From: Aspidiotus rigidus
Taxonomy: Eukaryota > Arthropoda > Insecta > Hemiptera > Diaspididae
DNA: 64,000 bases
Direction of reading: 5' to 3'
NCBI GenBank assembly: GCA_035079385.1
Contig: JAVHKY010000010.1
Location: forward strand, 3,906,001-3,970,000
Both the position numbers and the translations under genes were made by a program. Under the pieces are notes generated by a model. That model ran no database searches, was not told the DNA's origin, and saw nothing but the letters and a program-made list of their open reading frames with translations. Each line of letters begins with the position of its first letter. Within the stretch, counting starts at the first letter, position 1. Below are positions 12,206 to 24,339 of this stretch, piece by piece.

Positions 12206-12889
12206 ATAGGTCAAAATTCTTCTAAGTTCCCCTCTTATCATAATAGCTCGTTAGTCAAAATTTTTCCATGTCCCTCTCCGATCACATATAGCTCAAGAGT
12301 GGAAATTTCTTCAAGTCCCCCCCCCCCCTCCTATCATATATGGCTAGAAAGTCGACATTTTCTCAAGTTTTTTGCCGGACGGTGTACGGCGCACGGCAAA
12401 TTTCTCAAAAAACCCTCCATAGAACAGGTTCCCTGTTAAAATTTCTATGACAGAAGGTATTTCAGGCTAGTTAGTATAGGCCTAGTATAACAAAGGCTGA
12501 AGTTCGAAGTTTTTCAGGCTAGTCACTATAGGCCTAGAAGTATAGTATATTAGCCCTATTATAATGAAAGCTAAAGTTCGAGATGTACAAAACCGAAAAA
12601 AATCATTTTGTCAAGTCTTGGTGAAAGGAGAACGCTGAGTTTACACAGTAAAATCCGCTTAAAACGTTTTTCAAGGGACTAGAGAAAAGAAGCATCTTAG
12701 GTGGGAAAACATCTTACCCAGAAAACAAAAAATGTAAAAAAAGTCTGAAATTTTAATTTCTATATAAAGAGCATAATTTTTTACCGTACATTACATACAG
12801 TTAAGCAACTGTGGTGACGATAAATTTATCAATTGTTGTCTGAGTGACGTGTTTTTTTGAAGCCTCTCTTGACTAAAAATTTTTAACCC

Positions 12890-13614
12890 TATTGAGGCTT
12901 TGAAGGAGTGCTTCAGAATCACTGAATGAAGATAACAATTTTTTCAAATTGTGGATAGAATCTAATCCAGTGGTTAATGAAGGAGTATCTTCAAGTTCTT
13001 CTTCTTCTTGATCTTCACCATTGTCTTCATTTTTGTCATCCCCGAGCTCGTAATGTCGTCTATATCTCTCAGTTCACAGGTTACAACATCATCGTCTATT
13101 CATTCATAACCCAGAAAATGGTTTAGTTCAGGCCTGCTCAACCTGCAGCCCGCGAAAGAATTTCAGAAAACCCGAAAAGTAGTAGAAACCTTACGATTTC
13201 ATGACACGATTTGATTTCATAATACAAGTAGGATACAAAGATTTTTTTTTAATGCATGCAAACATATATGGAAAAAAAATAGAAAAAAAAAAAAATGTTG
13301 AAAAAATAGGAAAGTAATCTAAACAATGTGATGGCTGTCTTCGTTTTTCAGCTGCGAGTTCAGGAATATTTCCCCTTTAATTATCGTTCTACAATACAAT
13401 AAAATCGTTATTAAATATAGGTAAACGATTTGCGGCCCGCGAGTCGTAAAAGTTTGAGCAGGCCTGTTAGTTCATCAACTTCCTCTCGTTCTTCTTCTCC
13501 TACATTGTTTGTAAGACCTTCAAAAAATTTGGCTTTTCGGAAACAGTTTGCAATGACTTCAGGTTTTACATCACCCCAGGCTGAGAGAAGTAAAGATTTT
13601 TGTTCTGAAGGCAT
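12890..13614 (-). pseudogene. Tigger-like transposase C-terminal remnant, in two pieces
   Basis: The upstream piece (13614-13466) reads with a Trp-Gly-Asp-Val segment followed by NCFRKAKF, a close match to the W..V....I.NCFRKAGF signature near the C-terminus of Tigger/CENP-B-type transposases. The downstream piece (about 13129-12890) is Asp/Glu-rich and then has a leucine-rich helix, as usual for this family. A hAT MITE separates the pieces, and in-frame stops are present besides. The DDE catalytic region is absent. Confidence 0.65.
13130..13465. mobile_element. hAT-type MITE (336 bp) nested in the Tigger element
   Basis: The ends AGGCCTGCTCAA and TTGAGCAGGCCT are perfect inverted repeats. 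Just inside both ends is a GCCCGCGA-type word, the CAGGCCTGCTCAACCTGC/GGCCCGC signature seen in many animal hAT families. Flanking octamers TTTAGTTC (13122-13129) and GTTAGTTC (13466-13473) match at 7 of 8. Confidence 0.85.
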
Positions 13615-13823
13615 GTTCTAACGTGTGATTTTGTGTTTAAAAAAGACCGTTTTACCGGAGATGCAAGAGCTTATTATAGACGTGAATTTTTACATGGAAA
13701 ATGACTCGAAAATCAAGAGACCGAACAAAAAACGCGTATTAAGCGGGAAATCGTAGTAAACGGGAGCGTTTTAAGTGGATTTTACTGTACTTCGAAAAGA
13801 CAAGACTGAGTCGCGTGATCTCT

Positions 13824-14293
13824 TGGTTTTTTTTCCTCATTGACTGTTATGTGACGGAAATTCATTTTTCAATTTTTTTCAAAAGGTCTAGAGCTTCTTT
13901 TCCTACCCAGATATAAAGCTCAAAAGATCTAGATTTTTTCTATGCCAAGATCTGGAAACCAAGGGATCCGCATCTTTGTTTTACTCAGATCTATGAAAAA
14001 CATGCCACAATACATAAGCAATAACACGCGCGTGAAATCCGAAATCCTACAGTTTCACGGATCCCTCAAATTCACTGTGACATAATATACATTATCACCA
14101 ATAATGATGTTCAAAGACTATCTTGGTCACTCTTGATGAAGATTGTACAAGAAATAAAATTTGCCGTGCAAAAATAAAATGTTAAGAAACAGAGAATGTA
14201 TATCTTGAGTGACGTCACAACCTATTTTCCTGATGTGATTTTTTTTTTTTTGTTTTGCGTTTGCATAGGGGCTCTCGCCTTGCCAGGGACAAG
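13824..14293. repeat. Single-arm copy of the 1672-2849 foldback element
   Basis: Collinear with the left arm of the foldback element. It shares the CTTGGTTCTTTTT start, the AAAAGGTCTAGAGCTTCTTTTCC block, the paired AGATCTGGAAACCAAG block, the CTATCTTGGTCACTCTTGA block and the TTGAGTGACGTCACAAC block, ending at the CTCTCGCCTTGCCAG centre. The second arm is missing. Confidence 0.75.
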
Positions 14294-16346
14294 ACTGTAA
14301 GGAAATCTTTAGTCGTGTGAGAGTGAATATTATGCTTAGCAATCTGTATTATCTGTACTATACCTCAGTACATAAGGTGAAACATTTCCCATGTACGATA
14401 TGGAACAGTAAATATCTCCTCAATCTTCTCTCTGAACTTGATCTAGCCTAGAAAAATTCCTATAATATCAAGCCTAGACAAATTCGTGTAATCTAGGTTG
14501 ATGACGTTGTCCCAAGACCTGTTCTCAAATTCCTCCTCATATACATATAAGAATAGCTCGATGGTCGAAAATATTTCAAGTCTCTGAATATTTCCCCAAA
14601 AATGATGACGTCACAAAAGTCGGATAGCCTGAGAACTAAAATTTTTGAAGTCCTTTTGGTCTAAAGTTGGACGCCGACAGGCTCGCGCTCGTCCCATCAC
14701 CACGTATAGCTCGGTAGTCAACATTTTTTCAAATTCCACCTCCTATTATGTATGGTACGAAGGTCAACATTTTCCAACCCCCTCTCATCTTATCTTATAG
14801 CTCGAGAGGCAAAATTTTTCCAAGCCCGTAACTTGACCTACATTAGGTTGGTGTCAAAGCCGGACGTGCTTGCGAAAATTTCCTGAGAATGTCCCCCAAC
14901 AAAAAAGATAGCGGATTCCCCGCTCATAATGTGAAACACAAGGGTGGAGGAAAAAGGGTTTCCAACTAAGCTCTAAAAAATCTACTGAAGTGAGGATGGA
15001 GTTGCGGAGGAGGGGGTTATTTGCTCAGCTGAACGCTAATATTGTACCGTGTGAGAATAGATTTGAAAATATGAGTTAAAGTATAGGTGGTAGAAGCCAG
15101 AGAAGAAATTGCTATCTTAAACAGGGCATCTAATTTCCAGTTGAGCACAACCCAGCCAATTCTCATTTGGTTTCCACAGCGTTACTTGGGTGTATGTAGT
15201 TGGGTTTCTTTGGTTCCCATACAAATGTAATGGAAGTATACAGCGCTCCTTGTGAAACCAACTTACAGTGCCGGAGTTGGAACAGATCTTTTCTGGCAGG
15301 AGAAACAAAAATAAAAAACATTAAATTATTTTAAAAAAAAGATACGCTCAAATGAACCAAAGATTTGGACCTGCGTCGGTCCGCGTGGAAATGTGAGATC
15401 AAAAAAAAAAAAAAAAAAAAAAAAATAGATTCCAAAACTCGATTTTTCTTTATTTTTTGTATCTTGTTTTCTTAGATCACTATAGTTCAAGTGCAATTAC
15501 TGTGTACTGTGGGCTAGTAATCCGATGACCGGTGGTAGCAAAAAAAAAAAATGGCTACGTTTCTCTCTTCAAAACACAAAACAATGCTGAAAAAAAATTA
15601 GTCAATATATCAGTCGACGGGGTTTCCGAAAAATAACTTTCTCTTTTCCATCATTCTCAGCATTGCATTGTAGGCAATAAAAAAAAAACATACGGACAGT
15701 TTTCAACAGGATAAAATTTTCCAACGTTGTGACCCATTATTCATCTGACATTTCCCATCTGCCTTTATGATTCAGACTTCTGACTGGTCGAGAGTTCCGA
15801 TAACAGAACTGTATCCCTTTGGAATTTCCTAATTTGGGCTTATCTTTCATGGTTCATTACCGGTACCTTTGTGATGACTAGTGATTCATCAGTTATCGTT
15901 GTTGTTGTTGTTGTAAAAGAGCCAAACTTGGGTAGGCAAGAAAATTTGATCAGGGACCTCAGTTTGTGCGTTGCTGTCATCAGTGATGGCTGTTCGTGAG
16001 TGTCGTTGAAATCCGAGATTTTAGTGCTCGTAATCCGTGTTTGCTACCATGATCGTGCCTTTATTTCATATTTAACGTAACGTACTTGTAATTTTGATGA
16101 AATTTTCTCAAAAATTGCTTTTAGAGCAAATATTTTCATTTTCGCTCCGTATCGTTTCCTGTGTAAATTTTTCTCAAGAAATTTGTTACGAGTGCGTTTG
16201 TGTCGTGTTTGCAAAATAAATTTTATTCAAAATTATTTCATATTTGGTGTAACGTGAAATTGTTTTTTTTTATAAAGAGCTGGTAATCATTAAGTATTTG
16301 CTTTATAATTGTTTGTTTTTTTTGTAATGGTGTGTGTTGTGCTGCA
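14294..16346. other. Repeat fragments, no gene
   Basis: About 14560-14840 contains degenerate copies of the ~45-50 bp inner unit of the 10867-12434 family (CAAGTCCCC and TATAGCTCG words). Further on are poly-A runs (15401-15425, 15540-15550) and a short (GTT)n run near 15900. Nothing else was recognised. Confidence 0.5.
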
Positions 16347-16397
16347 GTATAATTATGGATATATGGAGGATAACTGATGATGATGTTCTAGTATCAG
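16347..16397 (+). other. Possible small exon (speculative)
   Basis: Fifty-one bases preceded by TGTTGTGCTGCAG and followed by GTAAGA, containing an ATG at 16355 and 14 open codons starting MDIWRITDDD, ending in phase 1. Splice-like flanks also bound 17244-17262 (TTCCAG / GTGAGT) and 17882-17892 (CTTGCAG / GTAAGT). The three can be read through in one frame, but pieces this short occur by chance. No protein family is recognised. Confidence 0.2.
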
Positions 16398-17304
16398 GTA
16401 AGATTGTTTTGTCACTTACGTACCTTCAGAAAATTGAATTGCAATCCATAATATTCAATAACTTTCAATTGCCAAGATGTGAGTTACTTGTCTGAATAAC
16501 ATTGAAGATTCTAGAATCGTTTGTAAAATCATTCCGGTTTACAAAAATTTTGAAAAGTCCCAACGTACACCCGCATTGTACTTACTTGAAATGTTGTCTT
16601 GTTTTTGTTGTGCACAACACTAGCGCTCAGTGCTCCTCATGGAATATTGTTTGACTGATGATGCAGTCCATCTTTTCTGACTGCGAAACCGCCGTTCTCA
16701 ATAAATTACGCTTTACTTATACGTGTCCAGTAACATTCATTTTTTCCAATTTCCAACATAGTTTGTAACGTAATTCTCTTTGAAGTTATAATTTTAAAAA
16801 TTCTACTTTGTATAAATGTTACAAAATGACTTAAAAGCCATTTATCGGCTAACATTTCTAGAATCAGGAAAAAGCAACTTGCACAAGAATCATTGTGAAG
16901 TCATTCAAAACAGAGCTATTTTACAAACTGAACAAAATTTGTAGTGATTGTTCCATTGTCTCTAGTTTTTTTTTTTTCAATATCGACAATTTTTTTGCCA
17001 AATTATCACTGATTCCGAGGGAGATGGGAGCAATTTGAGAAAATGTGCGGAAAAATGTCAACGGCCGAGCTATAGGAGGGGTGAGGGTCTGGAAAAAATT
17101 GTTACCTATTATCGAACGTTGTCAGACTTATGAAATAATTTTGACCCTAACCTACCTTGAGAACTCGGCTCCTATACAAGATTGTTTAATCAAGTATATG
17201 GGTGTAGCTAATTGATAATCCTTAAATTTTCTTCCATTTCCAGGTTTGAAGTGTTCCAGTCGGTGAGTGATTCAAAACCTTTTATTGTGAGACAAAGGTA
17301 ATAG

Positions 17305-17533
17305 TGATGAAGCAATGTGAGAAATTGATTGAAAACAATTGATTTTGTTTTATACAATGTTCTATATGAGTTCAAGTTTAAAAGTTGTATTGTGAATTGA
17401 TGAGAGCGATGAAGCAATGTGAGAAATTGATTTAAAACAAATAATTTTGTTATACATTATGTTCTATACCTATGAGTTTAAGTTAAATGTTCACGTTCAT
17501 GTTCAAGTTTAAAAGTTGTATTGTGAATTGGTG
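17305..17533. repeat. Two-copy direct tandem duplication
   Basis: A ~103-bp segment starting GATGAAGCAATGTGAGAAAT and ending AAAGTTGTATTGTGAATTG is followed directly by a second copy that carries a small insertion around 17480-17505. Otherwise 16398-18267 holds no gene that I can support. Confidence 0.85.
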
Positions 17534-18267
17534 ATCGTCGCGTTTATTTTTTAATATTAAGCATTGAATTTATTGCGTTTGTAACCTAATTTTTTAAGAT
17601 GTGCTTACGTCCGAATAAGTTTGAGAGAGAGAAACTGATGTATGGATGAAAGAGTTTGGAAAAAAGGAGAGATACAGTTTCAAGAGACGCACACATCTTT
17701 ATTATGCGCTTGTGCAGTGGTCAATATCTATGTTAATATTTATTGTGTTCGCGAATTGAGAAAATGATATCAAAAGCTACCTGCCTAATACTTGAAATTT
17801 AATTATTGTGTTGAATCTTTGCAGTAAGTACCATTTGATACTTTACTGTTTGATATACATAAATAATTGTTCATCTTGCAGCAATCATCTAAGTAAGTGA
17901 TTTATTTTCCTAATCCTAGTTAAAAATTTATTTTGTTCTCCTTTTTTCATGAACTTCTGACTCCTAAATCTGTTTCTAGGTGTATTATTGCTGGGGCAGA
18001 CTTACGGGGGGGGGGGGCGGCGGAAAACCTCAATAAAAGAGTGAAATTGTTTAATTTGACTGTATTTTCCGATTCAATTTTTGTGCGTGTATAGTGTTAA
18101 TTTACAGACAGTAGAGCATATTTCCCATTGTTTGGAGATTAGAAAAGAAAGGAAGGTGGAATTTGGGATTTTTTATGTAAATATTTGGAGGGAGACTGCA
18201 TTAGGCTATGTCCAGATTATTTAGCTGTATAATAAGGACTTGGAATCGAGGCATGGTAATGTATCAG

Positions 18268-21200
18268 ATACGCTTTGTATGAAGGGAGTCAATGGGGGAA
18301 GTTGGAATATTTATTAACGATTTAGCATATTATATCATGATGGAGCTTTATATGGTGGAAGGCAATATGGGACTTGGAATTTTGACACCCGGCTTTGTAT
18401 AGACCTAGTTATGTCATCAATATCTAGTGTATTGATGTATTCATGATCATGGGCTATGTGTATTTTTCAGGATGAGTTTTTTAGATGCTGGAGGAAAATG
18501 TGGTACTTACAATTTTTAAAGGTGGCTTAGTGGGTTTTATATGTTAGATAAAGTGAGACTTAGAATTTTTACAGATGGCTCAATATAGACCAAGTTACAT
18601 GTTATCAAGAATATCTAGCCTATTATTATATTCATGATGATGGGGATATGTGTATTTTTCGGGAGGAGTTTTATAAGCTGGAGGGCGATGTGGGACTAGT
18701 AATTTTTACAGATAGCTCAGTGTAGACATAGTTATACGTTATCAATATCTAGCCTATTAATATTATATTCATGATCATGGGAGTACCTGTCCTTTTTTAG
18801 ATGAGTTTTATATGCTGGAAAGCAATGGGAACTTGTAATTTTCACAGATGGCTCATTACAGACCTAGTGATATGATATCAATAATATCTAGTCTATAATT
18901 AATTAAATATAATATCCAAAAATTTTTACAAAACCGCACAAAATAAAATAATTACAAATATGAGAACTTTCAGTTCGTGTTCTGTATTATCTGATCATGA
19001 TTATTTAACCGAAAGTTCTCATACTTTGTAATTATTTTATTTTGTGTGGTTTTGTAAAAATTTTTGTATATTATATGTAGATATGTTATCAATATCTAGC
19101 CTATTATTATTAAATTCATGATCAATGGGGTCTAAGTATTTTTCGATTATTAATATTATATTCATGATCATGGGGATATGTGTATTTTTATATGTTGGAG
19201 GGTAAAGTGGGTCAAGGGAATTTTTACAGATGGCTCGGTGTAAACTTATCTATATGATTAATATCTAGCCTATTAATATTATATCCATGATCACGGGAGT
19301 ACCTGTATTTTTCAGGATGAGTTTTATATGTTGGAGGGTGAAGTGGGACAAGGGAATTTTTACAGATGGCTCAGTGTAGACATAGTTATATGTTATCAAT
19401 AATATCTAGCCTATTAATATATTCATGACCATGGAGCACGTGTAATTTTCAGGATGAGTTTTATATGTTGGAAGGTGAAGGGGGACTTGGAATTTGTACA
19501 GATGGTTCTGAATAGACTTGGTTATAGATTATTAATATCTAGCCTATTACTATTAAATTCATGATCATGTGGGTGTAAGTATTTTTCGATATGAGTTTTA
19601 CATGCTGGAAGGCAATGTGGGACTTGTAATTTCTACAGAAGTCTCTGTATGACCCTAGTTAGGTACTTATATTTTAACAATAATATCTAGCCTATTAATA
19701 TTATATTCATGATCATGGGGATATGTGTATTTTTATATGTTGGAGGGTAAAGTGGGACAAGGGAATTTTTACAGATGGCTCAGTGTAGACATAGTTATAT
19801 GTTATCAATATCTAGCCTATTAATGTTATATTATTCGTGATCACAGTACGTGTATTTTTCAGGATAAGTTTTATATTCTGGAAGGTGAAGTGCGCCAGGT
19901 GGCTTAGTGGGTTTTATATGTTAGGTGAAGTGAGACTTGGAATTTGTACAGATGGCTTAGTATAGACCTAGTACATGTTATCAATAACGTCTAGCCTACT
20001 AATATTATATCCATGATCACGGGAGCACCTGTATTTTTCAGGATGAGTTTTATATGTTGGAGGGTGAAGTGGGACAAGGGAATTTTTACAGATGGCTCAG
20101 TGTAGACATAGTTATATGTTATCAATAATATCTAGCCTATATTAATATATTCATGACCATGGAGCACGTGTAACTTTCAGGATGAGTTTTATATGTTGGA
20201 AGGTGAAGGGGGACTTGGAATTTGTACAGATGGTTTTGAATAGACTTGGTTATAGATTATTAATATCTAGCCTATTATTATTAAATTCATGATCATGGGG
20301 GTGTAAGTATTTTTCGATATGAGTTTTATATGCTGGAAGGCAATGTGGGACTTGTAATTTTTACAGATGGTTCAGTATAACCCTAGATACTAATATTTCA
20401 ACAATAATATCTAGCCTATTAATATTATATTCATAATCACGGGAGTATTTGTATTTTTCAGGATGAATTTTATATGTTGAAGGGTACACTGGGACAAGGG
20501 AATTTTTACAGATGGCTCAGTATAGACTTAGTTATATGTTATCAATATCTAGCCTATTTATGTTATATTATTTGTGATGACAGTACGTGTGTTTTTCAGG
20601 ATAAGTTTTATATTCTGGAAGGCGAAGTGCGAATTACAATTTTTACAGGTGTCTTAGTGGGTTTTATATGTCAGATAAAGTGAGACTTGGAATTTTTACA
20701 GATGGCTCAGTGTAGACATAGTTATATGTTATCAATAATATCTATCCTATTAATATATTCATGACCATGGGGCATGTGTAATTTTCAGGATAAGTTTTAT
20801 ATGTTGGAAAATGAAGTGGGACTTGGAATTTGTACAGATGGCTCTGCATAGACTTAGTTATATGTTATCATTGTATTCATGAATATGGGATACGTGTAAT
20901 TTTCAGGATCAGTTTTATATGCTGGAAGGCAATAAGAGACTTGGAATTTTTACAGGTGGCTTAGAATAGACCCAGTTATGTTATCAACAGCTTGCCTGTT
21001 AATATTATATTCATGATCATGGGGACATGTGTATTTTTCAGGATGAGTTTTATATGCTGGAAGGCAATGTGATACTTGGGGAATTTGTACAGATGCATCA
21101 GTATAGACTTAGTTATATGTTATCAACATCTAGCATCAGAGGGTACCTTTATTTTGCAATGTTATATGCTGGAAGGCAATGGGAATTGTCGCACGTTGCT

Positions 21201-21310
21201 CAGTATAGACCCTAGGTATATATCATCGATGTCTACATTTTTAATATATTCCTGATGCTAGGGATATGTGTATTTATCGGGACGAGCTTTGTATGTTGGG
21301 AGGTAATGTG
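18268..21310. repeat. Tandem array of ~137-142 bp units with ~723-bp higher-order repeat
   Basis: Roughly 20 units follow each other. The best-conserved core is TTTTTCAGGATGAGTTTTAT, then ATG-TGGAAGG, GGGACTTGGAATTTTTACAG, ATGGCTCAG and ATCTAGCCTATTAATATTA. Starts of the core recur at about 19317, 19454, 19590, 20040, 20177, 20318, 20460 and 20600, giving the period. The block 19317-19640 is nearly identical to 20040-20370, an offset of ~723 bp, so five-unit blocks were duplicated as a whole. Edge units (before 18800, after 21140) are decayed and some units are truncated (near 19186, 20655). Reading frames are broken by indels between units. Confidence 0.85.
18903..19081. mobile_element. Foldback MITE inserted in the tandem array
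   Basis: The left arm, ATATAATATCCAAAAATTTT through GAGAACTTTCAGTT, is mirrored on the right from AACCGAAAGTTCTCAT to TTTTTGTATATTATAT. The arms are about 70 bp with few mismatches and the loop is about 30 bp. It interrupts an array unit. Confidence 0.85.
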
Positions 21311-21814
21311 GTACTTGGAATTCTTATAGAAGGTTTAGATAGACCTAGTTATATGTTCTCAATAATTATATAGGTAGCCCATTAGTATATCTATGATCAT
21401 GTGGGTATTTGCAGGGGAAACGGAACTTTGAAGTTTCACAGATGGCTGTATATGAACCTAATTAATTATATTACGTGTATTATACGCAGGGAGACTAAAT
21501 ATTTCCAATCACAGGTTCATCCATAAGGGTTGGACCTGAAAAATTATTGTCTGATGTTGTGTTTTGTTTTTTTCATACGATGTATGAGAATATATTCAGT
21601 GTTTGTCGCGTGATTGTCAGTTTCGGTGGTTGGGTAAATTTTTGTTGTAATAATGCGCATGAATGTGATGGGGTCGAGGGTACATGAAATTTTGACAGGT
21701 GGCCTAGTATGGATCTAGGTAATTGTAGCTATATAGAAATTATCGACTGTTCCTTTTTTCCCTAACAATGCATAATTTTCAGTTTTTGGGGTTAGTTAAA
21801 TTTTTGTTGTATTA

Positions 21815-22300
21815 ATGTCATATTATTGTTTATTTGTCATTCTTGTCATTTTTGTTGATGTCCTCAATGTTGTCAATGTCGTTGTTGTTGCTGTCCTTCT
21901 TGTCGTTGTTCTTACTTTTGTTCTGTTCTGCTTGGTTGTCCTGGTTCTTGTTATCGTTTTTGTGGTCGCTCTTTTTGTCGAAGCTCTTTTCGTTCTGTTC
22001 TTGTTGTTAAGTAGTAGTTCTTGTTGTCCTTGTAGTCCTTTGTATTACAGTAGCCTATGTGGTGACTTAATTGTTGGAGTTGAGGACTTAGATGAATTGG
22101 ATTCATTGCTCAATTTTTTGAATGGTCTTCTTTTCAATATATTTTTGGGTATGTAATTGCTGGTATCTTAATTAAATATTGGATGTTCATTTTTTCCTAA
22201 CATTTAAATATTGGATGTTCATCTTTTTCCTAACATTTAAATATTGTATTGTTCATTTTTTTCCTAATATTGGATATTCATTTGTTTCCTAACAAATGCA
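21815..22300. repeat. GTT/TTC-rich low complexity and a short tandem repeat
   Basis: About 21815-22020 is made of degenerate TTG/GTC/TTC triplets, which create a false 113-codon hydrophobic frame. At about 22172-22298 a ~37-bp unit (TATTGGATGTTCATTTTTTC followed by CTAACATTTAAA) occurs about four times with decay. Confidence 0.75.
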
Positions 22301-24339
22301 TGATTTTCAGTTTTGGGAGCTAAATAAATGCGTGTTGTATTAATATGCATGAATATGACCGGAGGCAATTTTTATTTCTGAATTATCGTCCTACCGTTAC
22401 TTATTTATTTTTTTTTTTTCTTCATAACCCACGTTTCCAAAATCAAGCCCACACAGGTGTCTCTTTTTATTCATTATTTTTCATTTTTGTAGGCGCTTTG
22501 TAGGATTTTCGAGTCTTCTTGTCTTTATTCAATCATCAGTAACACATTTTTTTCATTATTTTTTCCTTCTTTCGTTTTTAATAGATACTTACTATTTTAT
22601 TGATTTTGTATTGCACGTTTTTCTTTTTTTTTTTTTCCAAAATAGTTAGATAACTGGCTTTGGCTTTTCCAGTTTAGGTCTACAGGGCGGGAAGCTCGAG
22701 TTACCTCCACGTGGTGCTTCCCGGGCAACAGCGATAGTGTGCGAGAAAATATCTACCCACTGTGCAAGGCATATTGAAAAATTGTTGAGTCAACCGTCCA
22801 CAACCCCTATCAAAATTCTAATAGGGAACTTGTTTCATAAAGAGAAGGGATTATTTGGAAGAAAATTCCGTTGCGTTCTTTGAGGAATTGTGGTTCCGAA
22901 AGGAGAGTGGGCTCTTCAGAGAATTCGTAAGGGCGGTTTAATTCATCACGAGGATTTTGAAAAATTTCAACTCTCGAGCTATTTATATGCGAGGGAGGAA
23001 AGAGAGACACGAAAGATTCTGCCCTTTGGATTTTATGCATATTAGGACAGGGACTCTTATCAATTCTTACCATTGGGCTTTACGTAAGGGAAGGAAGGGA
23101 GGAAATTTGGATAAATTCTTACCATCAAGTATTGTGAATTAGGAGCGATACTTCGAGAAATTTCGAGTGGAGGTCTTGAAAAAAAATACGATCATCGAGG
23201 GGGAATCTCATGAAGATGTGGACTTGCTTATTGGCTCACCATAGTAACCTTATGGGGTGTCAGACATATGGCAAGACTATATGATTGATATTCTTCGAAG
23301 ATTTTTGCACAGTGGGATTTTGAATATTATCTGGCACGTCGCTGATGGCTGACGCTCCGCAGGGACAGGTGAAAAGCCTGGGCTTTCGCAAGACTCTTTA
23401 AAAGGAAACTTATTCAATATTTTTATTTAAATTCTTATTTTTGAAGTCGCTACCGTCCGACAAAACTAGCTTACACTCCATATAAATTACATTAGACTTG
23501 AGATAGTTCTGTTGTGGGGTAGCGAAATATTCGCCGTCCACCTTTTTTGTGAGATAGCTGAACCTGGAAAAGAACAAACTGATTACTATGTAGCTATTAT
23601 CAAGCTTCAAGAATGAAGGATTATTCACGAGTATATTCAAAAAAGTGAGTAAATTATTTCTCAGAGAAATGACCCAAACTTTTTTTGCCCTTTTCTAATT
23701 TAAAATAGACTCTCATCAGCGAATATATTTTTCATATGAATATTGATATCAAAAATGTATTTCTGCTATTTTAAGTATCTTTCAGACTAATACGGAAAAA
23801 AAGGAAGTTTAACATCGATTCTTGATTTCGGTACTTGAAAAAGGAACAACTTTGGTGTCAGCATAGAGACCCACCGTTAGATGAAACTGCGCAGGGTTTG
23901 TGAAGTACGTATCTTCTCATGACATGGTTTACGTCATGATTTTCGAACCTTTTCTACTCAGCATGTGAAATAAAATAAGTATGTAGTCTACGCGCGTATA
24001 CTGTATCAATCTTCAGAATTGGAAAATCAGTTAATAGGGGCTGGGGGACAGGGAGATAGTTGCTCAAAACGCTCAAAGCTATGCCACCAATGTCGTATTC
24101 ACGATCAAATTTCGGTACATAGAAATTCAGGAATACCAGAATCGGAAGTTATTTCAAATTTAGAGAGTCATTACTCTCCCTTCCGCCCTTATGGTTTATA
24201 ATTTGAGTTCAATGGGCGGAGGGGTCACGATTAGAGCCTTCTCGGTAACCCATCATACGCCATTCCCTCAAGTCCCGCTCAGACCATTGGACGAATCGGG
24301 TGGGATATTGCGAAAGAAACTTCTAAAAAATAGGTTTTG
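22301..24339. other. No gene recognised
   Basis: Mixed AT-rich sequence. A copy of the CTCTCGAGCTATTTATATG-type inner unit of the TIR family occurs near 22970. No exon with convincing splice sites and homology was found. Confidence 0.45.

Larger units (their letters stand above)
10867..12434. mobile_element. TIR element of unnamed family, carrying mitochondrial DNA
   Basis: The left end AGGGAACCTGTTCTATGG is matched at the right end by its exact inverse CCATAGAACAGGTTCCCT (12417-12434). Just inside are oligomers of a ~45-50 bp unit with the core AAGTCCCCCTCCTATCAT followed by ATAGCTCGAGAGTC and a T-rich stretch. The inner right end has GGACGG/CGGACGGCAAATTTCTC-like sequence. The same ends and inner unit recur many times between 24 and 33 kb, so this is a multicopy family. 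No transposase is visible. A mitochondrial fragment (11027-12105) sits between the inner repeats. Confidence 0.7.
12646..13787 (-). mobile_element. Tigger/pogo-type (Tc1-mariner superfamily) element, interrupted
   Basis: The ends CAGTAAAATCCGCTTAAAAC and its near-perfect inverse finishing GTGGATTTTACTG (13787), followed by TA, match the style of Tigger elements. Minus-strand coding remnants inside end with the usual acidic Tigger C-terminus. The element was later split by a hAT MITE at 13130-13465. Confidence 0.7.

Noticed and set aside
18268..21310. Possible CRISPR-like array
   Set aside because: Units are long and repeated throughout their length, without unique spacers, and the context is a eukaryotic genome.
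21815..22156. 113-codon hydrophobic protein
   Set aside because: Product of GTT/TTC-type low-complexity sequence with no other support.
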